Below are positions 30,401 through 38,779 of a stretch of 64,000 bases of DNA, one piece after another. The notes below the pieces were generated by a model. It was not told the DNA's origin, made no database searches, and saw only the letters and a list, made by a program, of their open reading frames with translations. Position 1 is the stretch's first letter; the number at the start of each line of letters is the position of its first letter. The stretch lies in contig JAKQNF010000013.1 in NCBI GenBank assembly GCA_029565935.1, forward strand, positions 1 through 64,000, in the 5' to 3' direction. The translations under genes and the position numbers were made by a program. Source of the stretch: Bacillota bacterium (GTDB lineage: Bacteria > Bacillota > DTU025 > MWDF01).

Positions 30401-30872
30401 CGTCCTTAGACTTCCTGAACCTGTCGACGAATATCTGATACAGAGCCCCTTCGCCAGCCCAAGGCGGCAGGGCGCTGCGTTCGTAGACCGTAAGCTGGTA
30501 AGGGCGCGGATGATGTAGCACCGTCCGGCAAATCCCGCCTTCTCGCTCTAAGGCGCCGGCGTATAGCTCCTTATCCTTAGCCCTCACTAAGAACCAATAC
30601 CAGACCAGGCCCGGCCTTTCGGGCCTAAATTCGCACGAGAGCCTCACCGTCGAATCCTGCCTTGAAATCTCCGCCATCTTGACGCTCGACTTGAAATCGA
30701 TGCCGGACAGCTCCAGGCTGGCCGAGACGTCGGTCCCGTCTGCCTTGACATAGATGGTGAACCTGACCGGCGTGCCGGGTTCCACAGCCCCGAACGGATC
30801 CTTACAGGATATGTCCCTACTGTCGTAGGTTATTGTTATGCTCTCCAAGCGGATGACCTCCATCGCGTCCAT
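27450..30872 (-). CDS. fusion of a GH13 neopullulanase-like domain with a GH77 4-alpha-glucanotransferase
   Basis: 1140 aa; GH13 half GGWRLDVADE/VLIGEVWDD/LGSHDV; MalQ half RAGILMHVTSLPSPFGIGDLG...YTRIDHFRGF/IIAEDLGVITPDV/YTGTHDNET; junction near nt 28,900. Confidence 0.93.
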   Translation of the reverse strand: MDAMEVIRLESITITYDSRDISCKDPFGAVEPGTPVRFTIYVKADGTDVSASLELSGIDFKSSVKMAEISRQDSTVRLSCEFRPERPGLVWYWFLVRAKDKELYAGALEREGGICRTVLHHPRPYQLTVYERSALPPWAGEGALYQIFVDRFRKSKDGVPKLKKGSLLHARWDDTPVYVRACKDGSVKRWTFFGGDIDGVTEKLAYLWELGVNAIYLNPVFESPSNHKYDTSDYSRVDPGFGDEAALIRLCSKAAEWGIRVILDGVFSHTGSDSVYFNKEGSYEGVGAYQSKDSPYSGWYRFKDFPEDYDCWWGFTGLPNVNELDPSYLEFMVEGDNSIVRKWMRAGIGGWRLDVADELPDEFIKRLRKVVKEEDPDAVLIGEVWDDASNKVSYSVRREYLLGHELDSVTGYPVRDAIIQYVTGRCDASRFVSTIMQLMENYPPEQMRFNLSMLGSHDVLRIITALGDAPDESSMSQEAKEAYALPAHKLELARKRLILASLLQFTLPGTPMVYYGDEAGMQGYSDPYCRGPFPWGREDKALWAWHKALGEARAVHESIKEGSFEAVAVVGMALCFMRRSGRDVALIALNPSDEEAIFDADVRTLGSGSISFQDLFFGSAYTVSSGGFLKLRLAPLSCQCYTTTLDSPPLFAKPAIGRRAGILMHVTSLPSPFGIGDLGPSARRFVDFLSSSGQSLWQVLPMNPPSLGDSPYMCYSAMAGNPLMISPELLVEAGLLDAPDLLPLPSFPEEVVDFKAVSAYKSRLFRMAYANFKQKGDFAGLKAYKEASSHWLRDYSLYMVLKSLHAGSSWQEWPDGARLREEGFLNELIGAYGDEAGYHDFLQYVYDAQWNALKAYANSKGVLMVGDMAIYVSGDSSDVWANQGMFWLDGDGHPKLVSGVPPDSFSATGQLWGHPVYRWEEQAKDGYGWWKRRMEKAFEDFDYTRIDHFRGFAGYYAVPGGSLTAEHGRWLKGPGIELFRAMAQGRGSLPIIAEDLGVITPDVVDLRQATGFPGMKVLQFMGPAPKRQEGGDPHWVAYTGTHDNETLVQHYRSINGLPQHERPANDDEKAYVDRMLGSLYDSQYGWAIVPLQDLLYLGAEARMNMPSVAEGNWAWRAKEGSMDGSLAERLLTLIESGKRR

Positions 30873-30877
30873 CTAGG

Positions 30878-30912
30878 CGAAAAGGGACAGCCCGCTTAAG
30901 GGCTGCCCCGAA
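30878..30912 (-). terminator. Rho-independent terminator downstream of the ABC ATPase gene
   Basis: Minus strand GGGGCAGCCC-ttaagc-GGGCTGTCCCTTTTCG. Confidence 0.65.
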
Positions 30913-30931
30913 GAAAACGTCCTTTACCTGC

Positions 30932-32038
30932 TCAGTTGACTATGACAGCTTCGGTCTCCTTGTCGAACAGGTTGACCCTCGAGGCATCGACGGCGAATCT
31001 CATCCTCTCGCCGACCTTCGCGGGCGATTTAGGCTCCACCCGTGCGGTTATCTTCTGCCCGTCCGACAGCAGGTAAAGGTAAGTATCCGAACCCAGCGGC
31101 TCGACGACGTCCACGTCGGCCTCTATGGTGCTGTCCTTGAACTGATTAAGCCTGATGTCCTCGTCGAAGACGAACTCCGGCCTTATGCCGAGCACTACTT
31201 CCTTTCCAGCATATGCTGCGGCAGCCTTCGCCTTGGCCTCCGGCAGGAGCAACGAGTTCTTGCCGTACCTTGCGTAAAGGCGGCCGTCCTCCTCCACCAG
31301 CCCCACGTTGAGGAAGTTCATCTGCGGAGAGCCGATGAAGCCGGCCACGAACAGGTTCGTCGGTTTGTCGTAGAGGTTGTTGGGGGTGTCTACCTGCTGG
31401 ATGAGGCCGTCCTTCATGACCACGATCCTCGTGCCCATCGTCATAGCTTCCACCTGGTCGTGGGTGACGTAGATGAACGTGGTCCCAATCTGCTGGTGCA
31501 GCTTAGAGATCTCGGTGCGCATCTGGGTCCTGAGCTTGGCGTCGAGGTTGGACAGCGGTTCGTCGAACAGGAACACCTTCGGATTCCTGACGATTGCCCT
31601 TCCTACGGCCGCCCTCTGCCTCTGGCCGCCTGACAGCTCCTTCGGCTTCCTGCCGAGCAGGTGGGAAAGGTCCAGTATCCTTGCGGCGGCTTCGACCTTC
31701 TGTTTCCTTTCGGCGTTCGGCACCTTCCTTAGTTTCAAGGAGAAGCCCATGTTCTCCGACACGCTCATATGGGGATAAAGTGCGTAGTTCTGGAACACCA
31801 TGGCGATGTCCCTATCCTTGGGATGCACGTCGTTGACTAGCTTGCCGTCGATCTCGAGCGTGCCGTCGGTTATCTCCTCCAGGCCCGCGATCATCCTTAA
31901 GACGGTCGATTTGCCGCATCCGGAGGGCCCGACCAGTATGATAAACTCCTTGTCATCGATGTCGAGGTTGAAATTCGAGACGGCCAGCACTCCGCCCGGG
32001 TAAACCTTAGTCAGGCCGCGAAGGGAAAGGTGTGCCAT
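30932..32038 (-). CDS. carbohydrate ABC transporter ATP-binding protein (MalK/MsmX/UgpC type)
   Basis: Walker A GPSGCGKST, LSGGQRQR, VFLFDEPLSNLDAKLR, C-terminal TOBE regulatory domain. Confidence 0.95.
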   Translation of the reverse strand: MAHLSLRGLTKVYPGGVLAVSNFNLDIDDKEFIILVGPSGCGKSTVLRMIAGLEEITDGTLEIDGKLVNDVHPKDRDIAMVFQNYALYPHMSVSENMGFSLKLRKVPNAERKQKVEAAARILDLSHLLGRKPKELSGGQRQRAAVGRAIVRNPKVFLFDEPLSNLDAKLRTQMRTEISKLHQQIGTTFIYVTHDQVEAMTMGTRIVVMKDGLIQQVDTPNNLYDKPTNLFVAGFIGSPQMNFLNVGLVEEDGRLYARYGKNSLLLPEAKAKAAAAYAGKEVVLGIRPEFVFDEDIRLNQFKDSTIEADVDVVEPLGSDTYLYLLSDGQKITARVEPKSPAKVGERMRFAVDASRVNLFDKETEAVIVN

Positions 32039-32063
32039 ATGACGACCTCCAATCATATGCGAA

Positions 32064-32090
32064 GGTTATGTAGCGTTTATATACATAACC
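32064..32090. promoter_or_regulatory. palindromic operator candidate in the malK leader
   Basis: GGTTATGTA-N9-TACATAACC, perfect 9-nt arms. Confidence 0.6.
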
Positions 32091-32092
32091 AT

Positions 32093-32120
32093 TTTATACA
32101 CTGTGGCATGTAATTGGCAA
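32093..32120 (-). promoter_or_regulatory. sigma-A-type promoter for the ATPase gene
   Basis: Minus strand TTGCCA-N16-TATAAA. Confidence 0.55.
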
Positions 32121-32185
32121 TAAGGGAAGGATGGCGGCTAACGCGCAATCGCGGCCAGGACGCATACTGATATGCCCGTCTTTGC

Positions 32186-32213
32186 TTGACTTGCCCATAG
32201 GAGAATGTAAAAA
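32186..32213 (+). promoter_or_regulatory. sigma-A-type promoter for malEFG
   Basis: TTGACT-N16-TAAAAA. Confidence 0.4.
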
Positions 32214-32233
32214 TAAGTTAGGAGAACATACTT

Positions 32234-32249
32234 GGTTGAATATACAACC
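32234..32249. promoter_or_regulatory. palindromic operator candidate in the malE leader
   Basis: GGTTGAATATACAACC, 14/16 self-complementary, upstream of the AAAGGAGG RBS. Confidence 0.55.
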
Positions 32250-32270
32250 ATAACTAAAGGAGGCATCGTC

Positions 32271-33497
32271 ATGAAAAGGATACTGGCTCTGGCCGTTGTG
32301 GCAGTCGTGATGTTTGCCATGACAGTGAACGCGGCTCCTACGATACTTTCGTTCTGGGAGCAGGACGACCCCTCGGCACAGGTTGTGATGGATGTGCTGA
32401 TCGCCGAGTTCGAGAAGGCCAACCCAAATGTAAAGGTCGAAAGGTCCCACTTCGAGACCGAGGACCTTAGGAAGAACTTCGCCGCGGCAGCCATAGGCAG
32501 CGAAGGCCCTGACGTGGTCTTCGGCCCGAACGACAACCTCGGCGTATTCGTACCCGGCGGCTTCATCTACTCGATGGAGAAGGTTTTTGGCAAGGACTAC
32601 CTGGTCAGCAAGTTCGATGCCAACGCCCTGCAGGCGTCGATGTACGAGGGCTTGATATACCTGCTGCCCGACCGCAACGGCAACGAGCTCTGCCTGATAT
32701 ACAACAAAAAGCTGATACCCAACGCGCCCAAGACGATGGAGGAGCTCATCGCCACGACCAAGAAGCTACAGGCCGATAAGAAGGCGGATTATGGAATCGC
32801 CTTCAATACTGTAGAGCCTTTCTTCACGGTGCCCTTCCTGGGGGCGTTCGACACCTTCGTGATGGACAACCCGTCGTCGGAGAAGAACGCCAAGCCCACG
32901 CTGGACAGCCCTGGGATAGGCAAGATGTTCGCGTACCTCAAGGGCCTGATGGACGATAAGATCGCACCTCGCGGCGTCGATTACGGCGCAGCAGAAGGCC
33001 TGTTCAAGGAGGGTAAGGTCGCATGCCTTATCAACGGCCCATGGTCGTTTACCAGTTATGTTGACGCGGGCATGAGCATAGGCATAACCAGGATACCCTC
33101 TGTAGCGGGCAAGTATCCGACTTCGTGGACGGCTGTGAAGGGCTATTGTATCTCCGCCAATACGAAGAACCTCGAGCTGGCAAAGAAGTTCGTAGACTTC
33201 ATGACCAGCGCCGAATCTCAGATCAAGCTGGTACCGGCGCACAACCAGATACCCACGGTGCCTGCGGCGATGACTTCGGACGCCGTAACGAAGAACGTAC
33301 TTCTATCATCCCAGACCGAAGCGGTCAAGTACGGAGTTGCCATGCCGATAGTGCCCCAGATGAGGGCATGCTGGGATGCGCTCAAGGCGGTGCAGGCCGA
33401 TGTGTTCTCCAACGTGATCAAGCCCGAGGATGCGCCCGCGAAAGCCCAGAAGCTCTGTCTAGATGCGCTCAAGCAGATGGGCATCACGGTGAAATAG
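32271..33497 (+). CDS. malE: maltose/maltodextrin ABC transporter substrate-binding protein
   Basis: Signal peptide; SBP family 1 (FEKANPNVKVERSHFETEDLRKNFAAAAIGSEGPDVVFGPNDNLG). Confidence 0.9.
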   Translation: MKRILALAVVAVVMFAMTVNAAPTILSFWEQDDPSAQVVMDVLIAEFEKANPNVKVERSHFETEDLRKNFAAAAIGSEGPDVVFGPNDNLGVFVPGGFIYSMEKVFGKDYLVSKFDANALQASMYEGLIYLLPDRNGNELCLIYNKKLIPNAPKTMEELIATTKKLQADKKADYGIAFNTVEPFFTVPFLGAFDTFVMDNPSSEKNAKPTLDSPGIGKMFAYLKGLMDDKIAPRGVDYGAAEGLFKEGKVACLINGPWSFTSYVDAGMSIGITRIPSVAGKYPTSWTAVKGYCISANTKNLELAKKFVDFMTSAESQIKLVPAHNQIPTVPAAMTSDAVTKNVLLSSQTEAVKYGVAMPIVPQMRACWDALKAVQADVFSNVIKPEDAPAKAQKLCLDALKQMGITVK

Positions 33498-33593
33498 CAG
33501 GACCATATGCCCTTAGGGGGCGACAGGGAGAGGGGACTATGACTGGAGTCCCTTCTCCCGCCCATATTCTGGTTTCCAAGGGGGGTAATCAGC

Positions 33594-34505
33594 ATGCAGG
33601 CAAGGCGCAAGGGCAAGTCGTACGAGCTTGCCAGGCCCAGATGGTACGTACCCCTTTTATTCCTACTACCGGCCATGCTGGTCATGGTGGCCATGGTGGC
33701 CTATCCGCTTTACTACGAGGTGGACATCTCTTTCAGGAGCGTCACCCTCTACAATCTAAGAAGCGGTAATTATCCCTGGATAGGGTTGGAGAACTACAAG
33801 TCGATGTTCGAGGACCCGCAGTTCTTCTCCACCCTTATAAGGACGGTAGTCTGGACCGTCGTGAACGTGGTCTCGCACGTAAGCTTGGGATTCATGCTGG
33901 CTTTGATACTTAACCGCAAGCTTCCAGGGAAGGCGATAATCCGCGTACTGCTCATACTTCCTTGGGCGGTACCGCAGTACATCGCCGCTATCGCTATGCG
34001 AAACCTGTTCAACGAGACTTACGGTCCCATCAACCTGGTGCTAAAGGCGCTGTTCGGCGACGGGGCCACAGTGATGTGGCTCAGTAACCCCGCCAATGCG
34101 TTCAAGGCAGCCATCATTACCAACATATGGCTGGGAGTGCCGTTCATGATGATGACCTGCCTAGGAGGCTTGCAGTCTATTCCTCAGGAACTGTACGAGG
34201 CCGCGGACATCGACGGCGCCAACTGGTGGCAGAAGGTGAGGAACGTAGTACTCCCGCTCATGAAGCCCGTCCTAACGCCCGCGATAGTGCTGGGGACGAT
34301 ATGGACCTTCAATATGGTGAACGTCATATACATACTCACCTACGGTTCGACCCACGAAGCGGCTCAGATACTCGTATCCCAGATCTATAAGAGGGCGTTC
34401 GAGTTCTTCAGGTACGGTTATGCGGCAGCGATGTCCGTAGTGGTGTTCATACTGCTCGTAAGCTTCTCGAGCGTGTTCATCCGCGCCCAGAAGCTCGAGG
34501 ACTGA
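33594..34505 (+). CDS. malF: sugar ABC transporter permease (MalF-like)
   Basis: Multi-pass; EAA loop QELYEAADIDGANWWQKVRNVVLPLMKP. Confidence 0.9.
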   Translation: MQARRKGKSYELARPRWYVPLLFLLPAMLVMVAMVAYPLYYEVDISFRSVTLYNLRSGNYPWIGLENYKSMFEDPQFFSTLIRTVVWTVVNVVSHVSLGFMLALILNRKLPGKAIIRVLLILPWAVPQYIAAIAMRNLFNETYGPINLVLKALFGDGATVMWLSNPANAFKAAIITNIWLGVPFMMMTCLGGLQSIPQELYEAADIDGANWWQKVRNVVLPLMKPVLTPAIVLGTIWTFNMVNVIYILTYGSTHEAAQILVSQIYKRAFEFFRYGYAAAMSVVVFILLVSFSSVFIRAQKLED

Positions 34506-34518
34506 AGGAGGGAAGGAA

Positions 34519-35391
34519 ATGGCCATAAGCTGGAAGAGTAGGCTCAAGGAGCGTTTCGAGAAGAACGATTCATGGCCCAAGATCGTCATGATCTACCTTT
34601 TCCTCCTGTTGTGCTGCTTCATAACGATCTATCCTATAAGCTTCATATTCACGGTTTCGCTGAGGCCCGGGAACCAGCTGTTCTCCACTTCGCTCAAGCT
34701 GATTCCGGATAATGCGACCTTCAAGAACTATACCGACGCCTTCACGAAGTACCCTATGGCGAAGTGGATGCTGAACAGCATGTTCGTAAGCTCTTTGACG
34801 GCTGTGTTCGCGGTGATCATATCGGTCAACGCAGGATACGCCTTCTCGAGGTACAGGTTCTGGGGCAGGAAGTTCGGGATGACGCTGCTGCTCGTGACGC
34901 AGATGTTCCCGGCGCCGATGCTGCTGCTTCCCGTATATCTCATGTTGGTGAGGTTCAAGCTTACCAACAACTACCTCGGACTCATTCTCTGGTATGTCTC
35001 GACGGCCGTGCCATTCAACATCTGGCTCATGAAGGGCTATTTCGACACGATCCCGAGATCCCTTGAGGAGAGCGCCTTCATAGACGGTGCCAGCATATTA
35101 AGGGCATATTGGTCCATTATCCTTCCGCTGGCGAAACCCGCCATAGCGCTGTGCGCGCTCTTCGCGTTCATGGGCGCGTGGTCGGAGTTCATCGTAGCGA
35201 GGATACTGATCACGAGCAAGAGCATGCTGACCCTTCCAGTCGGACTGATAGCGCTGCAGGGCTCGTTCTCGACGGAGTGGGGGATCTACTCGGCTGCGGC
35301 TTTGGTGACCGCGATTCCGGTTACCGTGCTTTTCATAGCTCTTTCGAGATATCTGGTGGGCGGGTTGACGCTCGGCAGCGTGAAGGGCTGA
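34519..35391 (+). CDS. malG: sugar ABC transporter permease (MalG-like)
   Basis: Multi-pass; EAA loop SLEESAFIDGASILRAYWSIILPLAKPAIA. Confidence 0.92.
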   Translation: MAISWKSRLKERFEKNDSWPKIVMIYLFLLLCCFITIYPISFIFTVSLRPGNQLFSTSLKLIPDNATFKNYTDAFTKYPMAKWMLNSMFVSSLTAVFAVIISVNAGYAFSRYRFWGRKFGMTLLLVTQMFPAPMLLLPVYLMLVRFKLTNNYLGLILWYVSTAVPFNIWLMKGYFDTIPRSLEESAFIDGASILRAYWSIILPLAKPAIALCALFAFMGAWSEFIVARILITSKSMLTLPVGLIALQGSFSTEWGIYSAAALVTAIPVTVLFIALSRYLVGGLTLGSVKG

Positions 35392-35421
35392 TAATACTTG
35401 ATCCCGGAATTTTCATGGGTA

Positions 35422-35447
35422 AATGGCGGCCTCGTATGGTCGCCATT
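35422..35447. terminator. hairpin between convergent malG and amylase genes
   Basis: AATGGCG...CGCCATT stem. Confidence 0.4.
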
Positions 35448-35465
35448 CAAATTTCAAGGGGCCCC

Positions 35466-36863
35466 TTATTGAAGCTTCAGTATGTAGAACGACTTCGGCG
35501 CTGTTGTGATCGTAACCGATCCGTTGTTCACGACTCCCTTTACCGAAGGATCGTACAAGTCCTCGAAGGATGAGAAGGCCGACGCGTAGGGCAGCACGAA
35601 GGAGAACTCTCTCGTTTCATCGCCCAAGTTGAGAAGGAGCACCGTCGATGAACCTTCATAGGTGCGTTGGTAGGCGAAACCGTAGGCGCCCAATCCGATC
35701 AGGTCGATGTCGCCGTAGACCAGCTCAGCGTTCTGCTTCCTGATCTTGGTAAGCCTCCTTAGCGTTTCGGTGACATCGTTCTCCTCGAACACCATGTCCC
35801 GCCTGTTGTCCGGGTCGTTCCCGCCTGGGAGTGCTATCTCGGTGCCATAGTACACGACCGGGATGCCGGTGTATGTCATCGCCACGGCCAGTGCCTGCTC
35901 AAGCCTTCTGACTGGCTCGTCCAGCCTGTTGACGAAGCGGGGGACGTCGTGGTTGTCGATGAAGGTGCCCATGAGGTTCCGGCGCGAATACAAGCTGCCG
36001 GAGATGACGGCCCTTTCTAAAGCTTCCGGTCCCTTGTCCTTCGCTAGTGTGTCCGATATCCCATAATACATCGGGAAATCCAGGAAGCCATCTATGCCGG
36101 TCATGCTGTAGCCCTCTATGAAACCGGCCCTCGAGTCGAATACCTCCCCGACCAGGTAGAAGTCTGGATATCTTGCCTTTATCGCGTATGCGAACTTAGT
36201 CAAGTATTCCTTCTGTACGTGCTTTACGGTATCCAACCTGAAGCCGTCCACTCCCGTCTGGTCTATCCACCAGAGGGCCATGTCGATTAGATATTCCATC
36301 ACCTGCGGGTTCGACTGGTCGAAGTCGGGCAGCCCGGCCAGCCAGCCGTCTTCCACCTGCCGCTGGTCGTTCCAATCCGTGATCAGCCTCTTCGCATGGA
36401 ACCAGTCTGGTTTGTCGTATACGAAAGGATGAAGGGAGCCCGTATGGTTTATCACGACGTCAAGAATCACCTTCATGTCTCTTAAGTGTGCCTCTTCCAC
36501 GAGCCTTTTAAGGTCGTCCAGGTTTCCAAGGTGCTCCTCCATCTTGTAGAAGTCTATGGCCCAGTAGCCGTGGTAACCTCCCGGCTGGTTATCCACCACG
36601 GGCGTTATCCAGATCGCGGTGAACCCGAGCGAATTGATGTAGTCGAGCTTCTCTATGATGCCCTGGAGGTCGCCTCCGTGATAACCCGACGCGTCCTTCT
36701 TGTTCGCGTAGTATTCGTTGGGCGCTGCGTCGTTGAAGCGGTCGGTCATTATGAAGTAGATAAGGTCCGTGGGCCCGATGGGCTCTACCGCCGACGCCAA
36801 TGGTGATAATATCAGAAGTAGGACGGAAATCATGAACACGGCCACCGTCAGTCTCCTACGCAT
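35466..36863 (-). CDS. secreted alpha-amylase (GH13)
   Basis: Signal peptide; GVDGFRLDTVKH, FYLVGEVFD, MGTFIDNHDVPR. Confidence 0.93.
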   Translation of the reverse strand: MRRRLTVAVFMISVLLLILSPLASAVEPIGPTDLIYFIMTDRFNDAAPNEYYANKKDASGYHGGDLQGIIEKLDYINSLGFTAIWITPVVDNQPGGYHGYWAIDFYKMEEHLGNLDDLKRLVEEAHLRDMKVILDVVINHTGSLHPFVYDKPDWFHAKRLITDWNDQRQVEDGWLAGLPDFDQSNPQVMEYLIDMALWWIDQTGVDGFRLDTVKHVQKEYLTKFAYAIKARYPDFYLVGEVFDSRAGFIEGYSMTGIDGFLDFPMYYGISDTLAKDKGPEALERAVISGSLYSRRNLMGTFIDNHDVPRFVNRLDEPVRRLEQALAVAMTYTGIPVVYYGTEIALPGGNDPDNRRDMVFEENDVTETLRRLTKIRKQNAELVYGDIDLIGLGAYGFAYQRTYEGSSTVLLLNLGDETREFSFVLPYASAFSSFEDLYDPSVKGVVNNGSVTITTAPKSFYILKLQ

Positions 36864-36941
36864 ACGATCACCTCCAAGCTTCACTAATGGAATTATATCA
36901 TCGCACGAACTTGCCTATCCGGAAGGAAGGAGCACGCCATC

Positions 36942-37391
36942 GTGAGAAGGAAGGACAGACAGATAGAGGACGCCTCGGAGATCGTCAGGATATTGGAGAG
37001 GTGCGAGACGGGCTTCCTCGCCACCTGCGGCACCGACATGCGCCCTATGGCTACGCCGGTCAATTATGTGTATGGAAACGGCAGCATATTCTTCCATTGC
37101 GCTTTGCAGGGAAGGAAGCTGGATAACATAAGTTCGAATCCTAACGTTGGTTTTACTGTGGCTACGGACATAGACATCGACAGGGAAACGATGACCACCC
37201 ATTACTCGAGCGTGATGGTCGAAGGAATCGCAAGCGTCGTGGATTCTCCGACAAAGAAGAAGGAGATCATCTGCCTACTGATAGGCAAGCTAGCTGCCGA
37301 AGGGGCGGGCTGCACGGAGGAAACCGCAGCCAGGACCAACATAGTGGAGATCAAGATAACCTCTTTGGTCGGTAAGAAGAACAAGCGATGA
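36942..37391 (+). CDS. pyridoxamine 5'-phosphate oxidase family (NimA-like) flavoprotein
   Basis: ILERCETGFLATCGTDMRPMATPVNYVYGNGSIFFHCALQGRKLDNISSNPNVGF. Confidence 0.85.
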   Translation: MRRKDRQIEDASEIVRILERCETGFLATCGTDMRPMATPVNYVYGNGSIFFHCALQGRKLDNISSNPNVGFTVATDIDIDRETMTTHYSSVMVEGIASVVDSPTKKKEIICLLIGKLAAEGAGCTEETAARTNIVEIKITSLVGKKNKR

Positions 37392-37461
37392 TATATTGCG
37401 CACCATATCCGTATGCTAAAATATTTCCGGTAGTTCGACCTATTTGAATGGAGGTATTACC

Positions 37462-38655
37462 TTGAAACTGGCAAAAAGGCTGGAAAGACTTGGCACCGAG
37501 AATGCGTTCGTCACTCTTGCCAAGGTAAACAAGCTGAGAGAAGAAGGCAAGGACATCATTGCGTTTAGCATCGGCGAGCCCGATTTCGACACGCCCAGGA
37601 ACATAATCGACAAGTGCCATGAGGCGCTGGACAAGGGAATGACCCACTACACACCTTCTGCGGGAATGCTGGATTTCCGCAAGTCCATAGCGAAGTACAT
37701 CTCAAATACCCGCGGAATAGAAGTCTCCCCGGATGAAGTCGTGGTAGTCCCCGGAGGGAAGCCGATCATATTCTATTCGATAATGGCATGCGTCGACGAA
37801 GGAGACGAAGTGCTCTATCCCAACCCGGGCTATCCGATCTACGAGTCGGTGATAAACTTCGTAGGCGCCAAGGCCGTCCCGGTACCGATCGAGGAGAGCA
37901 AGGGCTTTTCCATCGACGTGGACAAACTGGAGAAGCTGATCACGCCCAAGACCACTTTCATGGTGATAAACAGCCCCCACAACCCGACGGGCGGCTCCAT
38001 CCCTAGGAAGGACCTGGAGAAGATCGCAGAGCTGTGCATAAAGCACGACATAACGGTCCTTTCGGATGAGATCTACTCGAGGTTGAAGTTCAACGGCAAG
38101 CATGAGAGCATAGCATCCATCCCCGGCATGAAGGAGAGGACGATTATACTCGACGGTATGTCGAAGACCTACGCGATGACCGGATGGAGGCTTGGCTACG
38201 GAGTGATGCCCAAACGCGTAGCGGAGGCCGTGGCACAGCTCGTGACCAACGATGCGTCCTGCACCGCCACATTCACCCAGCTCGCAGGCAAGGAAGCGCT
38301 CGAAGGGCCCCAGGACGGCGCCGACCATATGAAGAAGGTGTTCGCAGAGCGCAGGGAGATAATAGTCTCCGAGCTCAACAAGGTGCCGGGATTCAAGTGC
38401 CATGTCCCTGACGGGGCGTTCTACGTATTCCCCAACGTAACCGAAGCATGCAAGCTCCTAGGATGCAAGGACTCCAGGGAACTGGCGGATAAGCTCCTCT
38501 ACGAAGCGGGCGTGGCGGTCCTGCCGAGGACGGCCTTCGGCGTCAAGAACGCCGACGAGAAGGAAGAGTACATCAGGCTGTCGTACGCTACTTCCACGGA
38601 GAACATAGTGAAAGGCATCGCAAGGATCATCGATTACGTAAAAGCGAGGATATAG
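37462..38655 (+). CDS. class I/II PLP-dependent aminotransferase
   Basis: IAFSIGEPDFDTP; NSPHNPTGG; LDGMSKTYAMTGWRLGY; TTG at 37462 after GGAGGT. Confidence 0.93.
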   Translation: MKLAKRLERLGTENAFVTLAKVNKLREEGKDIIAFSIGEPDFDTPRNIIDKCHEALDKGMTHYTPSAGMLDFRKSIAKYISNTRGIEVSPDEVVVVPGGKPIIFYSIMACVDEGDEVLYPNPGYPIYESVINFVGAKAVPVPIEESKGFSIDVDKLEKLITPKTTFMVINSPHNPTGGSIPRKDLEKIAELCIKHDITVLSDEIYSRLKFNGKHESIASIPGMKERTIILDGMSKTYAMTGWRLGYGVMPKRVAEAVAQLVTNDASCTATFTQLAGKEALEGPQDGADHMKKVFAERREIIVSELNKVPGFKCHVPDGAFYVFPNVTEACKLLGCKDSRELADKLLYEAGVAVLPRTAFGVKNADEKEEYIRLSYATSTENIVKGIARIIDYVKARI

Positions 38656-38665
38656 AGGCGTTTAA

Positions 38666-38701
38666 CACAAGGGCCGCCGTCAGGGCGGCCCTTGTGCCTT
38701 T
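38666..38701 (+). terminator. Rho-independent terminator
   Basis: CACAAGGGCCGCC-gtcag-GGCGGCCCTTGTG, 13-bp perfect stem, then CCTTTG. Confidence 0.75.
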
Positions 38702-38779
38702 GCTGGGCCCAGGATAGCCCGGGCACACTGTTTCCGTGGTAGAATATCGATAGTTTATCCGTCCGTTGAGGTGTACTGC

